Shown here: piece after piece, positions 34,601-45,790 of the stretch
Layout of the letters: every line of letters begins with the position of its first letter
Numbering within the stretch: the first letter of the stretch is position 1
Origin: Trachythela sp. YZ-2020
Taxonomy: Eukaryota > Cnidaria > Anthozoa > Malacalcyonacea > Clavulariidae
Direction: 5' to 3'
Assembly: GCA_016169945.1 (NCBI GenBank)
Contig: JADLSH010000158.1
Coordinates: forward strand, 1,585,001 to 1,649,000
DNA length: 64,000 nucleotides
Position numbers and translations under genes: made by a program
The notes under the pieces: model-generated
Told to the model about the DNA's origin: nothing
The model's input: the letters and a program-made list of their open reading frames with translations, nothing else
Databases searched by the model: none

Positions 34601-35775
34601 CTTTTTCTCATCAAGATCAGTAATTATACTGAGTATATATTCATATTCAACTGTTCGAAAGTTGAAAGTTTGGTTAAATGCCCTTGCTTTAATTGCTGTT
34701 ATACTTGGATGACAGACCAGAATATCCAGCATGAACCATTTCTGATTCAACAGAATACCTAAATACATTCTCTTCAGCAAATTCAGTCTGAAGAAACAAA
34801 TCATAAGTGTTAATAAACATGTCATCACTCTCATCCTGATTATCCCAAGCATTTGATGCTTACCTTCCCATGGCTTAAACTTTATCAAAATTAGGCTCCA
34901 AAATTAGGACCGCTGGGATTAGCTGTAACTTTTGGAAATGTTCTGACAATATACGGATTTGGCCGTTTGGTCTGACTTTAGTGTAATGCAACGCATATTG
35001 CATCAAATTCAATTGAGACAACCCAGTATACCTACTCCTAACTCCTGTGCGCTCTCCATAATCTTCTACAACAGATTGCTGGAGTACCTCGTCTCCTTCA
35101 TTTTCTGCATCAAGAATAACCTTCCTGCTGTTTTCTAAAGAAATAGTAACAAAACTATATGTGCAGCCTACCAATGGCAGACTAAGTAACATATGTGCTG
35201 TTTCTTGGGCTGCCTATATCTCTATCTCCAGCTACTTGGATCATAGCTTTCTTTATGGCTGAAGATAATTGGTCATCATTCTGTAATGAGGATACAGACA
35301 CTTTCAGTATTTCAGAGGCAGATTTTGAACGCGGTTCTCCTTTCCCAGCATACTTGGCCATGCATCTTGCACATGCCTTCTCATCTACAATTACCTGCAA
35401 ATCCACATTGGAGCGCCAATTTTCAAGCATGACCCTGTTATGCGAATTAAGTAGTTCATCATTTCGTTTGGTGTTTAACTCAGACTCTATAGACTTATTC
35501 TTCTTACCTACAACCTCGTAAGTTAGTGCCGTTGCATCTTGTAATGGTTTTGGGAAACCAAATCTGCATTCTGCAGGAAGATCCAATCTTTTCTTCCTCA
35601 AACAATAGGCTGGACTGCATCTTTATGCCTTTCTACAGTATTAACTAACCTGTGATAGTCATTATCACAGTTCTCGACTGCGGTGGTTCTTACAGCAGAT
35701 GGATGAGGGTCTGGTACCTCCAGTGTTCATCTGGCAGGTCCTCGTTAACTGTTGTCACCAGCCAGTCAACATACC
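31684..35775 (-). pseudogene. Helitron-type PIF1 helicase A, split by a LINE
   Basis: Minus-strand order: NEDLPDEHWR and NTVERH (about 35.65-35.75 kb), ECRFGFPKPL and NSHNRVMLENWRSNVDLQ (35.2-35.58 kb), LLLSLPLVG and SRYTGLSQLN (34.9-35.2 kb), then MFINTYDLFLQTEFAEENVF up to about 34,705. It resumes near 33,000 with DPNDKEDVDD and MLLCRINQHYDEA, then Walker A GTAETGKTYLI (about 32,615), IIDEMSMIG (32,395), ILMGDFGQLPSVGDRP (32,275), and VATSRVRSIHDIVFEP with a stop at 31684. The first blocks are those that follow the Rep domain in Helitron RepHel proteins. The Rep part itself is absent; a Gypsy fragment starts at the junction. Many stops and frameshifts. Confidence 0.75.
33010..34705 (-). mobile_element. 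CR1/L2-type LINE inserted in helicase A
   Basis: A 5'-truncated non-LTR element on the minus strand: EKKSTGVDGISAALLK, WKSSNVTPAHKKDDE, GFLKGHSCTTALL, VDLSKAFDSLNHKLL, GLPQGTLLGPLLF, the active site RLYADDTT (about 33,965), and the C-terminal thumb region EPEIMIKLYKAYILPHLEY (about 33,600). A frame change near 33,715 splits the RT from the thumb segment. A 3' UTR follows to about 33,010. The 5' boundary is set by the helicase frame ending near 34,705. Precise ends and target duplication were not resolved. Confidence 0.8.
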
Positions 35776-36635
35776 TGTTAATGAGAAAGTCATGTAACAG
35801 AGCCACAATGGAAGCAACTTTTCAATGAAAGAGATGCCCATGCGAAAGTCCAACAGGAACAATATGCTGACAGGACACGAGCGGCTCGAGATAGCGACAT
35901 CAGTGAAGGGTGATCAGGTATTATTGAAACAAGCCAGGAAGAACAAGTTGTCGTCAAACTTTGAACCAGACCCCTATGAAGTGATTCGCAGAGAATGAAA
36001 TGCAGTTGTTATACAAGATTCAAATGGGGATAACAAGATGCGAGGTATAGCACACATAAAGAAATATGTGGAACCAGAAGTTGTTGAAGTGGAAAAGATG
36101 TGGAAATAATAATGTTACCTCAGCATGCGAAGAGCGATCGAGAAGAAATTTATGGAAGGTCAACAGTGCAACTGGAAAGTTCGGAGCAAGAACAACAAGT
36201 ACAATCAGAAATATCAAGTTCTCTACCTCAGTCTGATAGTCCTAGCTCGAATGTACGACCACAACATGCATGACGACCACCAGTTTGGATGCAAGATTAT
36301 GTTTCAAAATAAGTTGTTTATACAACTCAGAGTAGACTTTTACAGTAGATTTAATTGAACATACTTAGTTGCCATGCTAGAGAACATTAAAAAAACTGAA
36401 AAAAAATAGCTTACTAATTTTGTTGACTAGATATTAGACATTAACAATATTCAAACAGGATAATTAATGTTTTGAGACTTAGTGATACTTAGATTAAATT
36501 GAAGGGGATATGTGGTGTATTAACCCGGAAGTTAATGTGTAATGCATGATTAGTTATGCTAATTACTGTATATATAGTTAGTGCACGTGCATATTGTAGA
36601 GGAGTTCTTATATGTAGTTGAATAAAGCTTATTAA
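35776..36635 (+). mobile_element. Gypsy retrotransposon 3' end with LTR start
   Basis: The plus strand encodes the end of a Gypsy pol: DAHAKVQQEQYADRT, GDQVLLKQARKNKLSSNFEP then DPYEV and IAHIKKYVEP, with one frame change. A purine tract (TTGAAGGGGATA) precedes TGTGGTGTATTAACCCGG at 36511, the usual start of an LTR. The LTR runs into a MITE at 36,636. The element starts where helicase A loses its Rep-side sequence, so it probably inserted there or was joined by deletion. Confidence 0.7.
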
Positions 36636-37260
36636 GGTGGCTCGATACAGTTTTCAAAAATTCAAGCGTACAACATTTTGAAATTTTTAAACTCCGTATT
36701 TTTAGGTCTTATTCACCAGATATCGGGGTTTTCATATATTTTGATGTTTCTACTTTCAAATTGTGTTAGTTTTAGTAACATACAGGTCGTTGCTATGACA
36801 ACATATGCATATAAAATTCACTCTAAAATAGCTTAGAAAAAAAGCACGGTCACCCCCAATTTACAAAAGCAATAAGCAAAATATAAAAAATATCTGTAAT
36901 GCCATTTTTTTGAAAAAGGCAAAAATGTTGTTGTCTTAATTAAAAAATTTTTGGCATTACAAAATATTTTTATTTTTGGTATAATGAAAGATTTTTGTGG
37001 TGCAATACAGCGTGCAAAATTTAAACATAGGTCACCAGACAAAATAATGAGATATAGCGCATTGTTTTTCAAAAATGGAATTTTTTAATGACGTCAGCAA
37101 TTGACATGAAAACAACTGCTCACATCAGGTCTGTTTGGAAGTTCTTTCGTTAATATTCCCGCGTGCACAAATTGTCACACATGTTTATTCCTAATTATAG
37201 AATAAAGTCTATTTTCGCGATTCTTGCATAAGGGTTTTGTAATTACTATATCGAGCCACC
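36636..37260. mobile_element. TTAA-flanked MITE, 625 bp
   Basis: Terminal inverted repeats GGTGGCTCGATA / TATCGAGCCACC are bracketed by TTAA on both sides (36632-36635 and 37261-37264). Duplication of TTAA is the mark of piggyBac and Kolobok superfamilies; the GG start favours Kolobok. There is no coding capacity. It inserted in the Gypsy LTR region. A possible relative begins at 4093. Confidence 0.85.
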
Positions 37261-37577
37261 TTAAGATACTACAAGTCCGAAAGTGTTTTTTTTGGGTGAC
37301 GCTTTCCACTTTCTTGTTTTTCTAAGAAGCCATATAAAACTATTGCGCGCATAAAAATTTGCCCTTTCCTTTCCTGTCACTTTGTCAAAGCAAGAAAGAG
37401 CAAAGTTAGCATACTCCGAGGCATACTTGGTTGGTTACATCGAAGGAATTTAATAAAACTATAAAAGTATATGAACATTTTTATTTTATTATTATATGTT
37501 CGTGATGATATATCATATATTAGTTAAGTATGGCAAAATGCAAGTGATCACAAAGCAATAAATATTGTATCCATGCA

Positions 37578-38153
37578 CAGTGTTGTAAAAATTACCAAAA
37601 AAAAAAGTAGTGCGTAAAAATTACAATTACTTCACCGAAAAAGTAATTATTACAAATTACTAATTACTTTCTTTCAAAAGTAACCAATTACAAATTACTA
37701 ATTACTTGTTAAAAAGTAATTAATTACTAATTACTTTCAGATTACTTTTTATTTATAAGATATGATAATATTTTTATTTTTTTATGTTGCTTTCGCACTG
37801 CTACACAATAATACAATGTCATGATGTATTTACCATGTTCTATGATCGTTGATCAGTAACACCGCAGGCCTCTTCGAGTAAAAACAATTGAAGCGAAATT
37901 CAAGGGAATAAAACGATTTTCAACACTGAAACAAACTGTATTACACATGGACGAAATCGTCTAAACGCGGAATTTGTAAGGTTGGAAAATAAGAAGAAGT
38001 ACACAGAAGTAACGCAAAATTACTTTTGAAAAATGTTACTCGTTACGTTACAAATTACTTTCGTACAGAAAGTAACAAATTACAGAAAAATTACTCAAAA
38101 AGTAATTAGTAATTAGTAACGCGTTACTTTAGTAACGAGTATTTACAACACTG
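37578..38153. mobile_element. hAT-type MITE with intact 8-bp target duplication
   Basis: The ends CAGTGTTGTAAA and TTTACAACACTG are perfect inverts, and TCCATGCA flanks both sides (37570-37577 and 38154-38161). An 8-bp duplication with CAGTG ends is diagnostic of hAT. Internally both ends are packed with AATTACT/AGTAATT motifs, a style seen in many animal nonautonomous hAT families. No coding capacity. The exact duplication suggests a fairly young insertion. Confidence 0.9.
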
Positions 38154-38764
38154 TCCATGCATTGCATTCTAGTGTTAAATCCTATATTATTTAACACACA
38201 TATATTATTTTAATACATATTTAAATTATTCGTTTTTGCCTTCATTTTATACTAAGGCTAAAGCGATCTTTTTAATAACGTTAGCATTGGCATTTGCAAG
38301 CTTATTTTTTGTATTTGCATCTCAACTTTTATCAATAGCTGATTGTGAGTGCTGACCTTGCATGATTGTTGATTTTGAATCTGCTGTAAATTGATGACCA
38401 TTGAGGCTTCCTTTTTAGAGCTCGATCATTATATATTTTTTACCCACTTCTTTCGTGTTGTTGCGTTGCTATGCTTGCCCACAGCGGACAAAAACATCAT
38501 TTAAAAATATTAGTCCAAATGTTAAAAACGAAGTTGAATTTTATGAGACATCAAGTTATAACTGAAATGTCAATGTCCATTTCGAAAATTCGAAGTCCAA
38601 TTTCATTAAAATCTAAGTCAAATGCATTTAAATCGAAGTCAAATTTATTCGAATCAAAGTCGAAATAAATTGACATATTTCGACTCGAAAAACTGTCATG
38701 CATAAATTTACATAATCATCATAATTTATTTTTGGCAGGAATAGGATATGTACACAGTTATATT

Positions 38765-38935
38765 TTCATGATGGAAAACTCGAACATTTTTTTAGACCTG
38801 ACCAGGAGCAGTTGTGAAAAATGCAACTTATGCCTCTGGCAGGAATTTAACCTGCAGCCCTGCGATTCCGATGCAGTGCTCTAACCAACTCAGCTACAGG
38901 GTGCAGTTGCTGAGAATTAATCGCAAGGTCGGTAT
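38765..38935 (-). repeat. tRNA-derived SINE
   Basis: On the minus strand 38902-38831 resembles a tRNA gene: TAGCTGAGTTGGTTAGAGC fits the A box and GGTTAAATTCC the B box, with an anticodon-stem-like CTGCA...CGCAG. The acceptor stem is not well paired and flanking sequence is shared with 30,185-30,350, so it is a SINE rather than a tRNA gene. Confidence 0.65.
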
Positions 38936-38967
38936 ATATGATAGGGGAGTGATGTCAGTATAAGGTA

Positions 38968-39142
38968 TGGGTAAATATCAAGATTTTTTCTCGGCATCTC
39001 GATCCATTGGACTAATAGTAGGTGTTTGTAGATGGAACTACTCGAACAAAGAAGTATTTTTCGTTCCATTATTCCATCTACAAACACCTTCTACTATTAG
39101 TCTTATCAAACGAGATGCCAAGAAAAATCTTTATATTTTCAT
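38968..39142. repeat. Inverted repeat hairpin
   Basis: AAGATTTTTTCTCGGCATCTCG pairs with CGAGATGCCAAGAAAAATCTT, and further in GTAGGTGTTTGTAGATGGAA pairs with TTCCATCTACAAACACCTTC. The loop carries ACTCGAACAAAG, similar to the SINE start at 38,775 and 30,205. Non-coding. Confidence 0.75.
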
Positions 39143-39289
39143 GTTACGATGGTTCGAAATATACATGGTCATACATGATATAAATTATATACCAGTCACT
39201 ATATATATTTATTATATGGCAAGTGCTAGTTCATGTAGTTTGCACGATATGATTAGCCAATCAGTGGTCCGGAAAATCAAACCTGGTTA

Positions 39290-40200
39290 TATGGTTATAT
39301 GATATATGGTTATCAGTAGAGCAGCATTATTGTGAAAATATATACTTTCTTCAAAAAGTATTTTTTAGATGTAACTTTAGGTAACATGCGAGAAAATCGT
39401 ATACACCCGTAATAATTAATACAACCGTACATAACAGAATACACCTATGCACATGAACACATAATCATATATTATTGACCATATAACAACATAATCACAC
39501 AACCATACAACTATTAAACTGTAAACCATAACATCAAACCGCATAGCTATATAACACATAACCATATATATTATACCTCACAATAAGTTTGTCCAATCAG
39601 AGAACTAGGCTTGTACCACATGACCGTGGTGTTTTTCAGTGAATACCATGCCAGAGCAACTTGTATCCTGAGTTGTTTCCCCAGGGTATGGTATGCGAGT
39701 TGAATACCATAACGGAGAATTCGACTTTTGAATACCCGCTTGTAACTAGTACAAGTAAAAGCCATACAAGGTTCGGTATAATAGATCATTTATAGACCTT
39801 TCACTCAGGGTATTCCCAAAAAATTACACTTCGGGATGAAATATCCCTCGGGATATTCTATCCCTCAGGGTAATATTTTGTGTAATATCAGGGTAATATA
39901 TAATTGTCAAAACACATAATCATTAAACTAGATAACCATAAATCATATAACTATTGAGAGATTTTATTATTTACCACAAAATTTTTACAAGTATTGAATA
40001 ATTAATAGAATAGTATAATGGGCTAGAGACCTGGAAATCCTGTTGGACTTTTATGATGAGGCCCCTATAGTTTTAGTACATAAGCATTGCATCATAGGCA
40101 TATAAATTAAACCACATCGCCATCTAACCATATAACTATTAAGTCTATTAAACCATATGACCTAACAATGACCGCCGAATCAAATTTATGCATAGTAAAC
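39290..40200. other. Non-coding, ATAACCATA-rich stretch
   Basis: AT-rich sequence with scattered ATAACCATA/ATAACACATA motifs (39,290-39,570, 39,905-39,960 and 40,080-40,160) and a cluster of CCCTCRGGRTAT motifs at 39,805-39,900. No gene seen. Confidence 0.45.
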
Positions 40201-40228
40201 TTTTTAGATGTAATTTTCGACCTTAACA

Positions 40229-41810
40229 ATGGAAAACAATGGAAAACATAGGAAGCCCAATGATGATCCACTATACATAAATATACACTCTAATCACCCA
40301 CCAAGAATCACAAGCTCGACTTTACATGTTATACCTGTAAACCTCAATGGCTCCCGAAGAGTTGAAACCAAAGTAAGTTGGTCAGAATACTGCACTAGAG
40401 ATTCCTTATTAGATATGTATGCCAAAAGAAAGGTTTTCCAGGACTCTCATCCGAAAATTCTTGATATAAATTTAAGGACATTCCCGAAATACTCACCTAA
40501 TCCTAATGGGAAAATTATGGTATGTATTCTAAATATCAGCTTATCAAGTACCAACCATGGATGGACTCCACAAGTAATGCATGGGGAAATATGGATGAAT
40601 GTGAAACCACTTATTTCTGCTTGGAAAGATTTTTAACCTCTCCTTATGTCAAAAAACATGTTCCAAATTGGGAAGAAAAATTGCATGGGACTTTAGAATG
40701 TAGTGTTGCTGACGATGAGCCTATTGATATGCCTGAAGAAAATCAAACTCAAGAGGATTGAATGATAATTGCACAATCACATGATAATAAGATGAGTGAT
40801 AGTTGTCCGTTGGATGACAAAATATTACATGAATGGTCCTCGGACAGAACGAGAAATCAATGAAATGCCTTATTGGATCGATTCTGTAAAAAATAATAGT
40901 CCCAAGCTGGATTTTCATTTTTCTACTACTGACAGCGTGTTTTAGTGAAAAACAAAGGCTTGCATACGATATAATTATTAATCATGCCTCAAAAAAGTAC
41001 GAAGAACCTCTTCTTATTATTATTGTTGAAGCTGGGACAGGAAAGAGTTACCTGATTAATGCTGTACGAAATTGCCTCAAAAACAGGGGTGCAGTTACAG
41101 CAACAACACGAAGAGCATCATTTAACATTAATGGTGTTACCATTCATTCTCTTCTCAAACTACCAGTATGACCTAACAGTCATAAGGATTTATCTGGCCA
41201 GAGTCTTTTACATTTGCAAGAATCACATGCACAAACGAATATATTATAATCGACCAGTATTCAATGCTTGGCCAAAACACAATGGGGTGGAATGACCAAT
41301 GATGCAGACAAGTGACCAGTTTGAAAGGGGAGATATTTGGTGGAAAGTCAATCATTTTAATTGGCAATACTGCTCAGTTACAACCTGTTGGCAACAAGCC
41401 ATTATTTCCTCCCAAACCATCAAATGATATTGGTCTTCAAGGATATATGGCATACCTAATGTTTGCCAAAGTTGTAGCATTATCAGTCAATCAAAGAGTG
41501 TGTGGCCTGCAATCCAATCAAGAACCTATCGCTGTAATTAATGCATGTCATTCAATCACTAAAGCTAAGCTTGTTAGTCCTCAACAGTTTTTTGGTCTAC
41601 ACCCAACTCTACTTCTTTGCAAAGGTGTCAAAGTTATGTTAACCATGAATCTGTGGTCTTCAGCAGGTCTCTGTAATGGAGCTAATGGTACAGTGGTCGA
41701 TATAGTATGTGCACGTAATCAAAATCCTCCAAGCTTGCCAATTGATGTAGTTGTTAAAAATTCAATGATTATATTGGGCCATCATTTTTCAATAAAGAAG
41801 GAACTAATGT
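40229..41810 (+). pseudogene. Helitron-type PIF1 helicase B, N-terminal part
   Basis: Open segments give WSEYCTRDSLLDMYAKRKVF, LRTFPKYSPNPNGK, KYQLIKYQPW, FLTSPYVKKHVPNWEEKL (40.2-40.7 kb), then QTQED followed by a TGA where Trp is usual, EMPYWIDSVKNNSPKLDF, Walker A IVEAGTGKSYLI (about 41,020), SFNINGVTIHSLLKLPV, IIDQYSMLGQ, SIILIGNTAQLQPVGNKPLF (motif III, about 41,350), and GANGTVVDIV. These are in the order of a Helitron or Helitron-derived helicase. Several frameshifts and stops. The coding sequence is cut at 41,810 by a BEL retrotransposon and continues at 55,518. Confidence 0.75.
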
Positions 41811-42039
41811 TGTTTAGAAGGAACTAATGAACACAGAATTAATTACTATTCTTGCAGAACTAATCAAACGCTGTTAGTATTGTTGTTGAACATTCGTATC
41901 GTGTGTTTAATATATTAGCATTATGTAAAATAGACAAAAAAAAGTATAAAAAAGGCAGTAAACGGTTTGGATAGTTAGTTAGTATACAGTCGTTTTATAG
42001 TGAAATATATTGTCGAAATTGTAGTTGTTCTCGTGAACA
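41811..42039 (+). repeat. BEL/Pao 5' LTR
   Basis: It starts TGTTTAGAAGGAACTAATGA and ends TTCTCGTGAACA. It matches 55290-55517 with about five substitutions and one length change in an A-run. The 13-mer GAAGGAACTAATG inside it also occurs in the host sequence immediately upstream (41797-41809). Confidence 0.95.
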
Positions 42040-42087
42040 AAGATGGTAGCAGGAAATGGTTCTCATTTAAAGAAGGAATTGTGAATC

Positions 42088-43830
42088 ATGTCGAAGGACA
42101 CAGACGAATCGGAGATGTATCGTGAATCTCAGACAGGGGAAGTAGAAGAGTCACTGGGCATGACGAGCTATGCTGTTAAAATACAAAGTTTAAAGAAAGA
42201 AAAGCGAATAAAAAAGATGCAGCTTACCAAGCTCTACACCCGTTTGGTTCGATTGATGGCAGACAGAGAGACATGTTGGGAGGCTATACTAGAGACTCTA
42301 GAGAGCTTCGAAGCGAAAAAGTATGAAGTTGTAGACATAATCGAGGACCTTATTACAGCATACCTGCAAATAAAGGATGAGAAAAATGTAATTAAAATCG
42401 AAGAAGAACTGGATGTGGTGAGCTCTGATGCGGACAGAGATATTGCGTCGGTTAAAGCCTATTTATCAACTACGCTTCGAAAACCTTCTACATCAGAATC
42501 GGAGTTATTGAATACAGTTAAACGAAGTCAAGAACAGCGAGCGAGAAACGGAAAAGCTGACATCTGTACGGACAAAGGCGAGGATAGTCGAAGCGAAGCG
42601 GCTCCCATGGGACTTTTTAAGAATGCAAGACACAGACTCAAGACGACGTCACAAGACGAGATGGATGATTTAACTCGTCATTCAACATTTCAAAGAGGTG
42701 AACCAGCCTGGTAGTTACCATTCAGCAACAATAACAAACCTACTAAGTCGGGGTCGAACAGTGGGATTGATCGAAAGCTGCAGCCTATTCACATACCCAG
42801 ATTCAATGGGGACAAGACAAAATTTGAATTTTTTTTCGGCGGCATTTTCAACAATGGTCGATGATTCTGATGAGCCCGCTAAATACAAGATGGTTCGACT
42901 GAAGTCGTGTCTTGAAGGGAAGGCAGAAGAAGCGCTAGCCAAGTTGGGATTTTCAGAGGCAGCGTATGAAGAGGCAAAGAATATCTTGAGGCGAAAGTTT
43001 GGCGGTGAACGTCACCAGGTCCAGAATTATTTAGACGAACTGAGAAATATGGCGCCATTACGAGAGCGAGATCTCGAAGATGTTGAGAAATTTACAGATC
43101 ATTTGGTCAGCACTGTAGTTATGCTTAAAGAACAACGTCGTTGGAACGAATTGGAAAAAAATAGTATGCTGTACACGTTGGTGATTGAGAAAATCCCCAG
43201 AACGATGTTGTCTAATTATTTTCGCTGGTCTCAAGAAAACCATCGTGATGAATCGTTAGAAACATTGCGTGACTGGATGGTTGACGAAACAGAATACCGT
43301 GTTCGTGCCTTGGAAAGCAGAGAAGGCCTAACAGCAGTGAACTCGAAGAAATTTTATGTAAAGACGACGCAACGCAGTTACGCCACAGCACAGGGAAACG
43401 AAGGTCGGGTTGAGAAGGAATCGCCGTTCCTGTGTTTGTTGCGGAAAGACTGGTCATCGCGTGTGGGGTTGTCACCAATTTACTAAAGATTGGAGCGTGG
43501 ATCAGAGGTGGAAATTGGCCAAGGAGAAACAGTTATGTTTTTGTTGCCTCTCGGGAATCATCAAGGCAGAGATTGCTATAGCTCTAAAGAATGTGGGAAC
43601 GATGGCTGTAAGAATACTCATCAAAAGCTACTCCACAGACCGTTTAATTTGAAGTCAAACAACAACGACCAAAAGGAAACCAGTACGAAGCCATACAAAC
43701 GATCGCTTAAAGTTGTTCCGGATTCTTCAACCGTAAATGAACAGAAACCAGATTACAACGTAGCTTCGGACCAGTACTCATACACGACAACTTTGGCATC
43801 AGCCGAAATGTCCGAAGAATCGTTATCCTT
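42088..43830 (+). pseudogene. BEL/Pao gag with zinc knuckles
   Basis: A Lys/Glu-rich coiled-coil-prone N-terminus (42088-42711) meets an in-frame TAG at 42712. The same frame continues with KLQPIHIPRFNGDKTKFEFF, the DUF1759 entry motif, until a T-run near 42,830 shifts the frame to KMVRLKSCLEGKAEEALAKL and RRKFGGERHQVQNYLDEL (to about 43,420). A further change leads to the knuckle CVCCGKTGHRVWGC, then CFCC...GNHQGRDC with SKECGNDGCKNTHQ. Gag binds genomic RNA and forms the particle. Four frames in 1.4 kb mean it cannot be expressed intact. Confidence 0.85.
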
Positions 43831-45790
43831 TCGAACAGTGCCTGTTTGGATCAAAGCTAATGGCAAGAAATTGAAAGTCAACGCCGTACTCAATGACGCA
43901 AGTAGTGCATCTTACATGAACGAAGACGTGACTGGCGCGCTTGGATTATCTGTTCCATATGAACCAGTGACTGTTCAAGTTTTAAACGACAGCGTTGAGA
44001 CATTCGATTCGATGCCAGTTGATGTGACATTAGAAAGTTGTGACGGTGGCGTGAAAGTTCCGTTTAGTGCCTTCACTTGTCCACACCAGATAACCGGGAA
44101 GTATCGAGTAGTAGATTGGAGAAATCATCAAGACCGCTGATCTCATTTACAAGTGTGCAATTTCCCCGAAGCCGCGATAGATTCCGTAGTTGACGTGCTG
44201 ATTGGTCAAGACCACATAGACCTACACTATTCCCGCTGTGATATTAAAGGTCAGCCTGGTGAACCAATGGCACGCCTCGGACCATTGGGGTGGTCTTGTA
44301 TTGGTTGTTTGAATAAAAAATATAATTATTCAATTCCAAGAACGAATTTGGCGTTCACCTTCTTCACAAGACCGAAAGTGTTTGATGAGATCAACCAATT
44401 GTTGAAGAGATTCTGGGAAGTGGATTCCATGGCAACGATACCACCAACGAAAGTTATGACCAATGAAGAGAAGCTCGCATTAAACCAAATTCGACTATCG
44501 CTAGAGAATGACGGTGAACGATATCAAGTTGCGGTACCGTGGTTGAAAGATTATCCCACGTTCGAAAACAACTATGAAATGGCGGTTAGTCGGTTAGAGA
44601 ATACAGAGAAAAGATTGTTGCGACAGAATGCTATCGGAGAAGCCTACGAAACAACGATTCAAGCCTACCAGAAGAAAGGATACATCCGTAAAGTGGATCA
44701 ATCCAAAGAAACGCAGCCAGAGGGAAAGGTGTGGTACCTTCCACACTTTCCAATAGTCCATCCAAATAAGGCAACGACAAAGATGCGGATCGTCTTCGAC
44801 GCCAGTGCGAAATATCGAGGAACTTCTCTAAACGATGAGATCCTACCAGGTCCAAAATTGCAGAACAGTTTATTCGATGTCCTTATGCGTTTCCGCCGTT
44901 ATCGCGTAGCAATAGTATGTGATATTAAAGAAATGTACCTGCAGATCCGAATTCCAGTCCAAGATTGTTCATATTTTCGATTCCTGTGGAGAAACTTAGA
45001 GCAAGAACGTGAACCAGACGTATACGAGTTGGAGAGAGTTGTCTTCGGTGATGCATCCGCTCCGTTTCGCGCCCAGTTTGTTTCGCAGGAAAACGCAGAG
45101 ATCCACAAGACAGAGTTCTCACTTGCCACTGAGACCATTAAAGAATCCACCTATATGGACGACTTGTTGGACTCAGTTAAGACCATCGAAACGGCGATTG
45201 AGTTATATCGACAACTACTAATTGGTCTTTGGGGAAAAGCAGGAATGGAACCTCGAAAGTGGTTATCGAATTCTCCAGCCGTGCTTGCAGTTATTCCGAA
45301 AGAACATCGCGCGGCTGAAATCGACCTAGACCGACATAGTCTTCCAGCGACTAAGACATTGGTTGTTTTGTGGCTGGCAACAACTGATGTATTTTCCTTC
45401 CAAGTCGCCGACCAGCCCGTTAAAGCACAGTTGACAAAGAGAACAATCCTGAGTAAGGTGTCGACAATTTTCGATCCTTTGGGATTCCTTTCTCCCTTCA
45501 TCGTTCGTGCAAAGATCTTCTCCAAGAGTTATGGTCCAAGGGATTAGATTGGGACGATGCAATCGATGCAGATCTTTACAATCGAGTCAAAGGGTGGTTG
45601 GAAGAGCTCGTTGTAATCCAAACCATAACAGTACCTCGAAGCTTGCAGCATTCACACGACGTAAAGTCCACGATGCTTCTTACCTTTGTCAACGCCTCAA
45701 ATGATGCATACGGAGCAGTCAGCTATTTCAGAACTGAACTCGTAAACGGAAATGTTGGCGTGATTATAATTGCTTCAAAAGCGCGGGGTT
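43831..45790 (+). pseudogene. BEL/Pao protease, reverse transcriptase and RNase H (5' part)
   Basis: The protease region (DUF1758) reads VNAVLNDASSASYMNEDV, where the usual DDGSS active site is NDASS, so the catalytic Asp context is altered. After a frame change at about 44,140 come DVLIGQDHIDLHYS and ARLGPLGWSCIG, then the RT: KMRIVFDASAKYRGTSLNDE, VAIVCDIKEMYLQIRI, and YMDDLLDSV (about 45,153), followed by TKRTILSKVSTIFDPLGFLS. RNase H starts TFVNASNDAYGAVSYF and is broken at about 45,790 by the first nested insert, just at the ASKARV block. Confidence 0.85.

Noticed and set aside
38831..38902. tRNA gene on the minus strand
   Set aside because: A and B boxes are present but the acceptor stem does not pair well and flanks are shared with another locus; a SINE is the better call.
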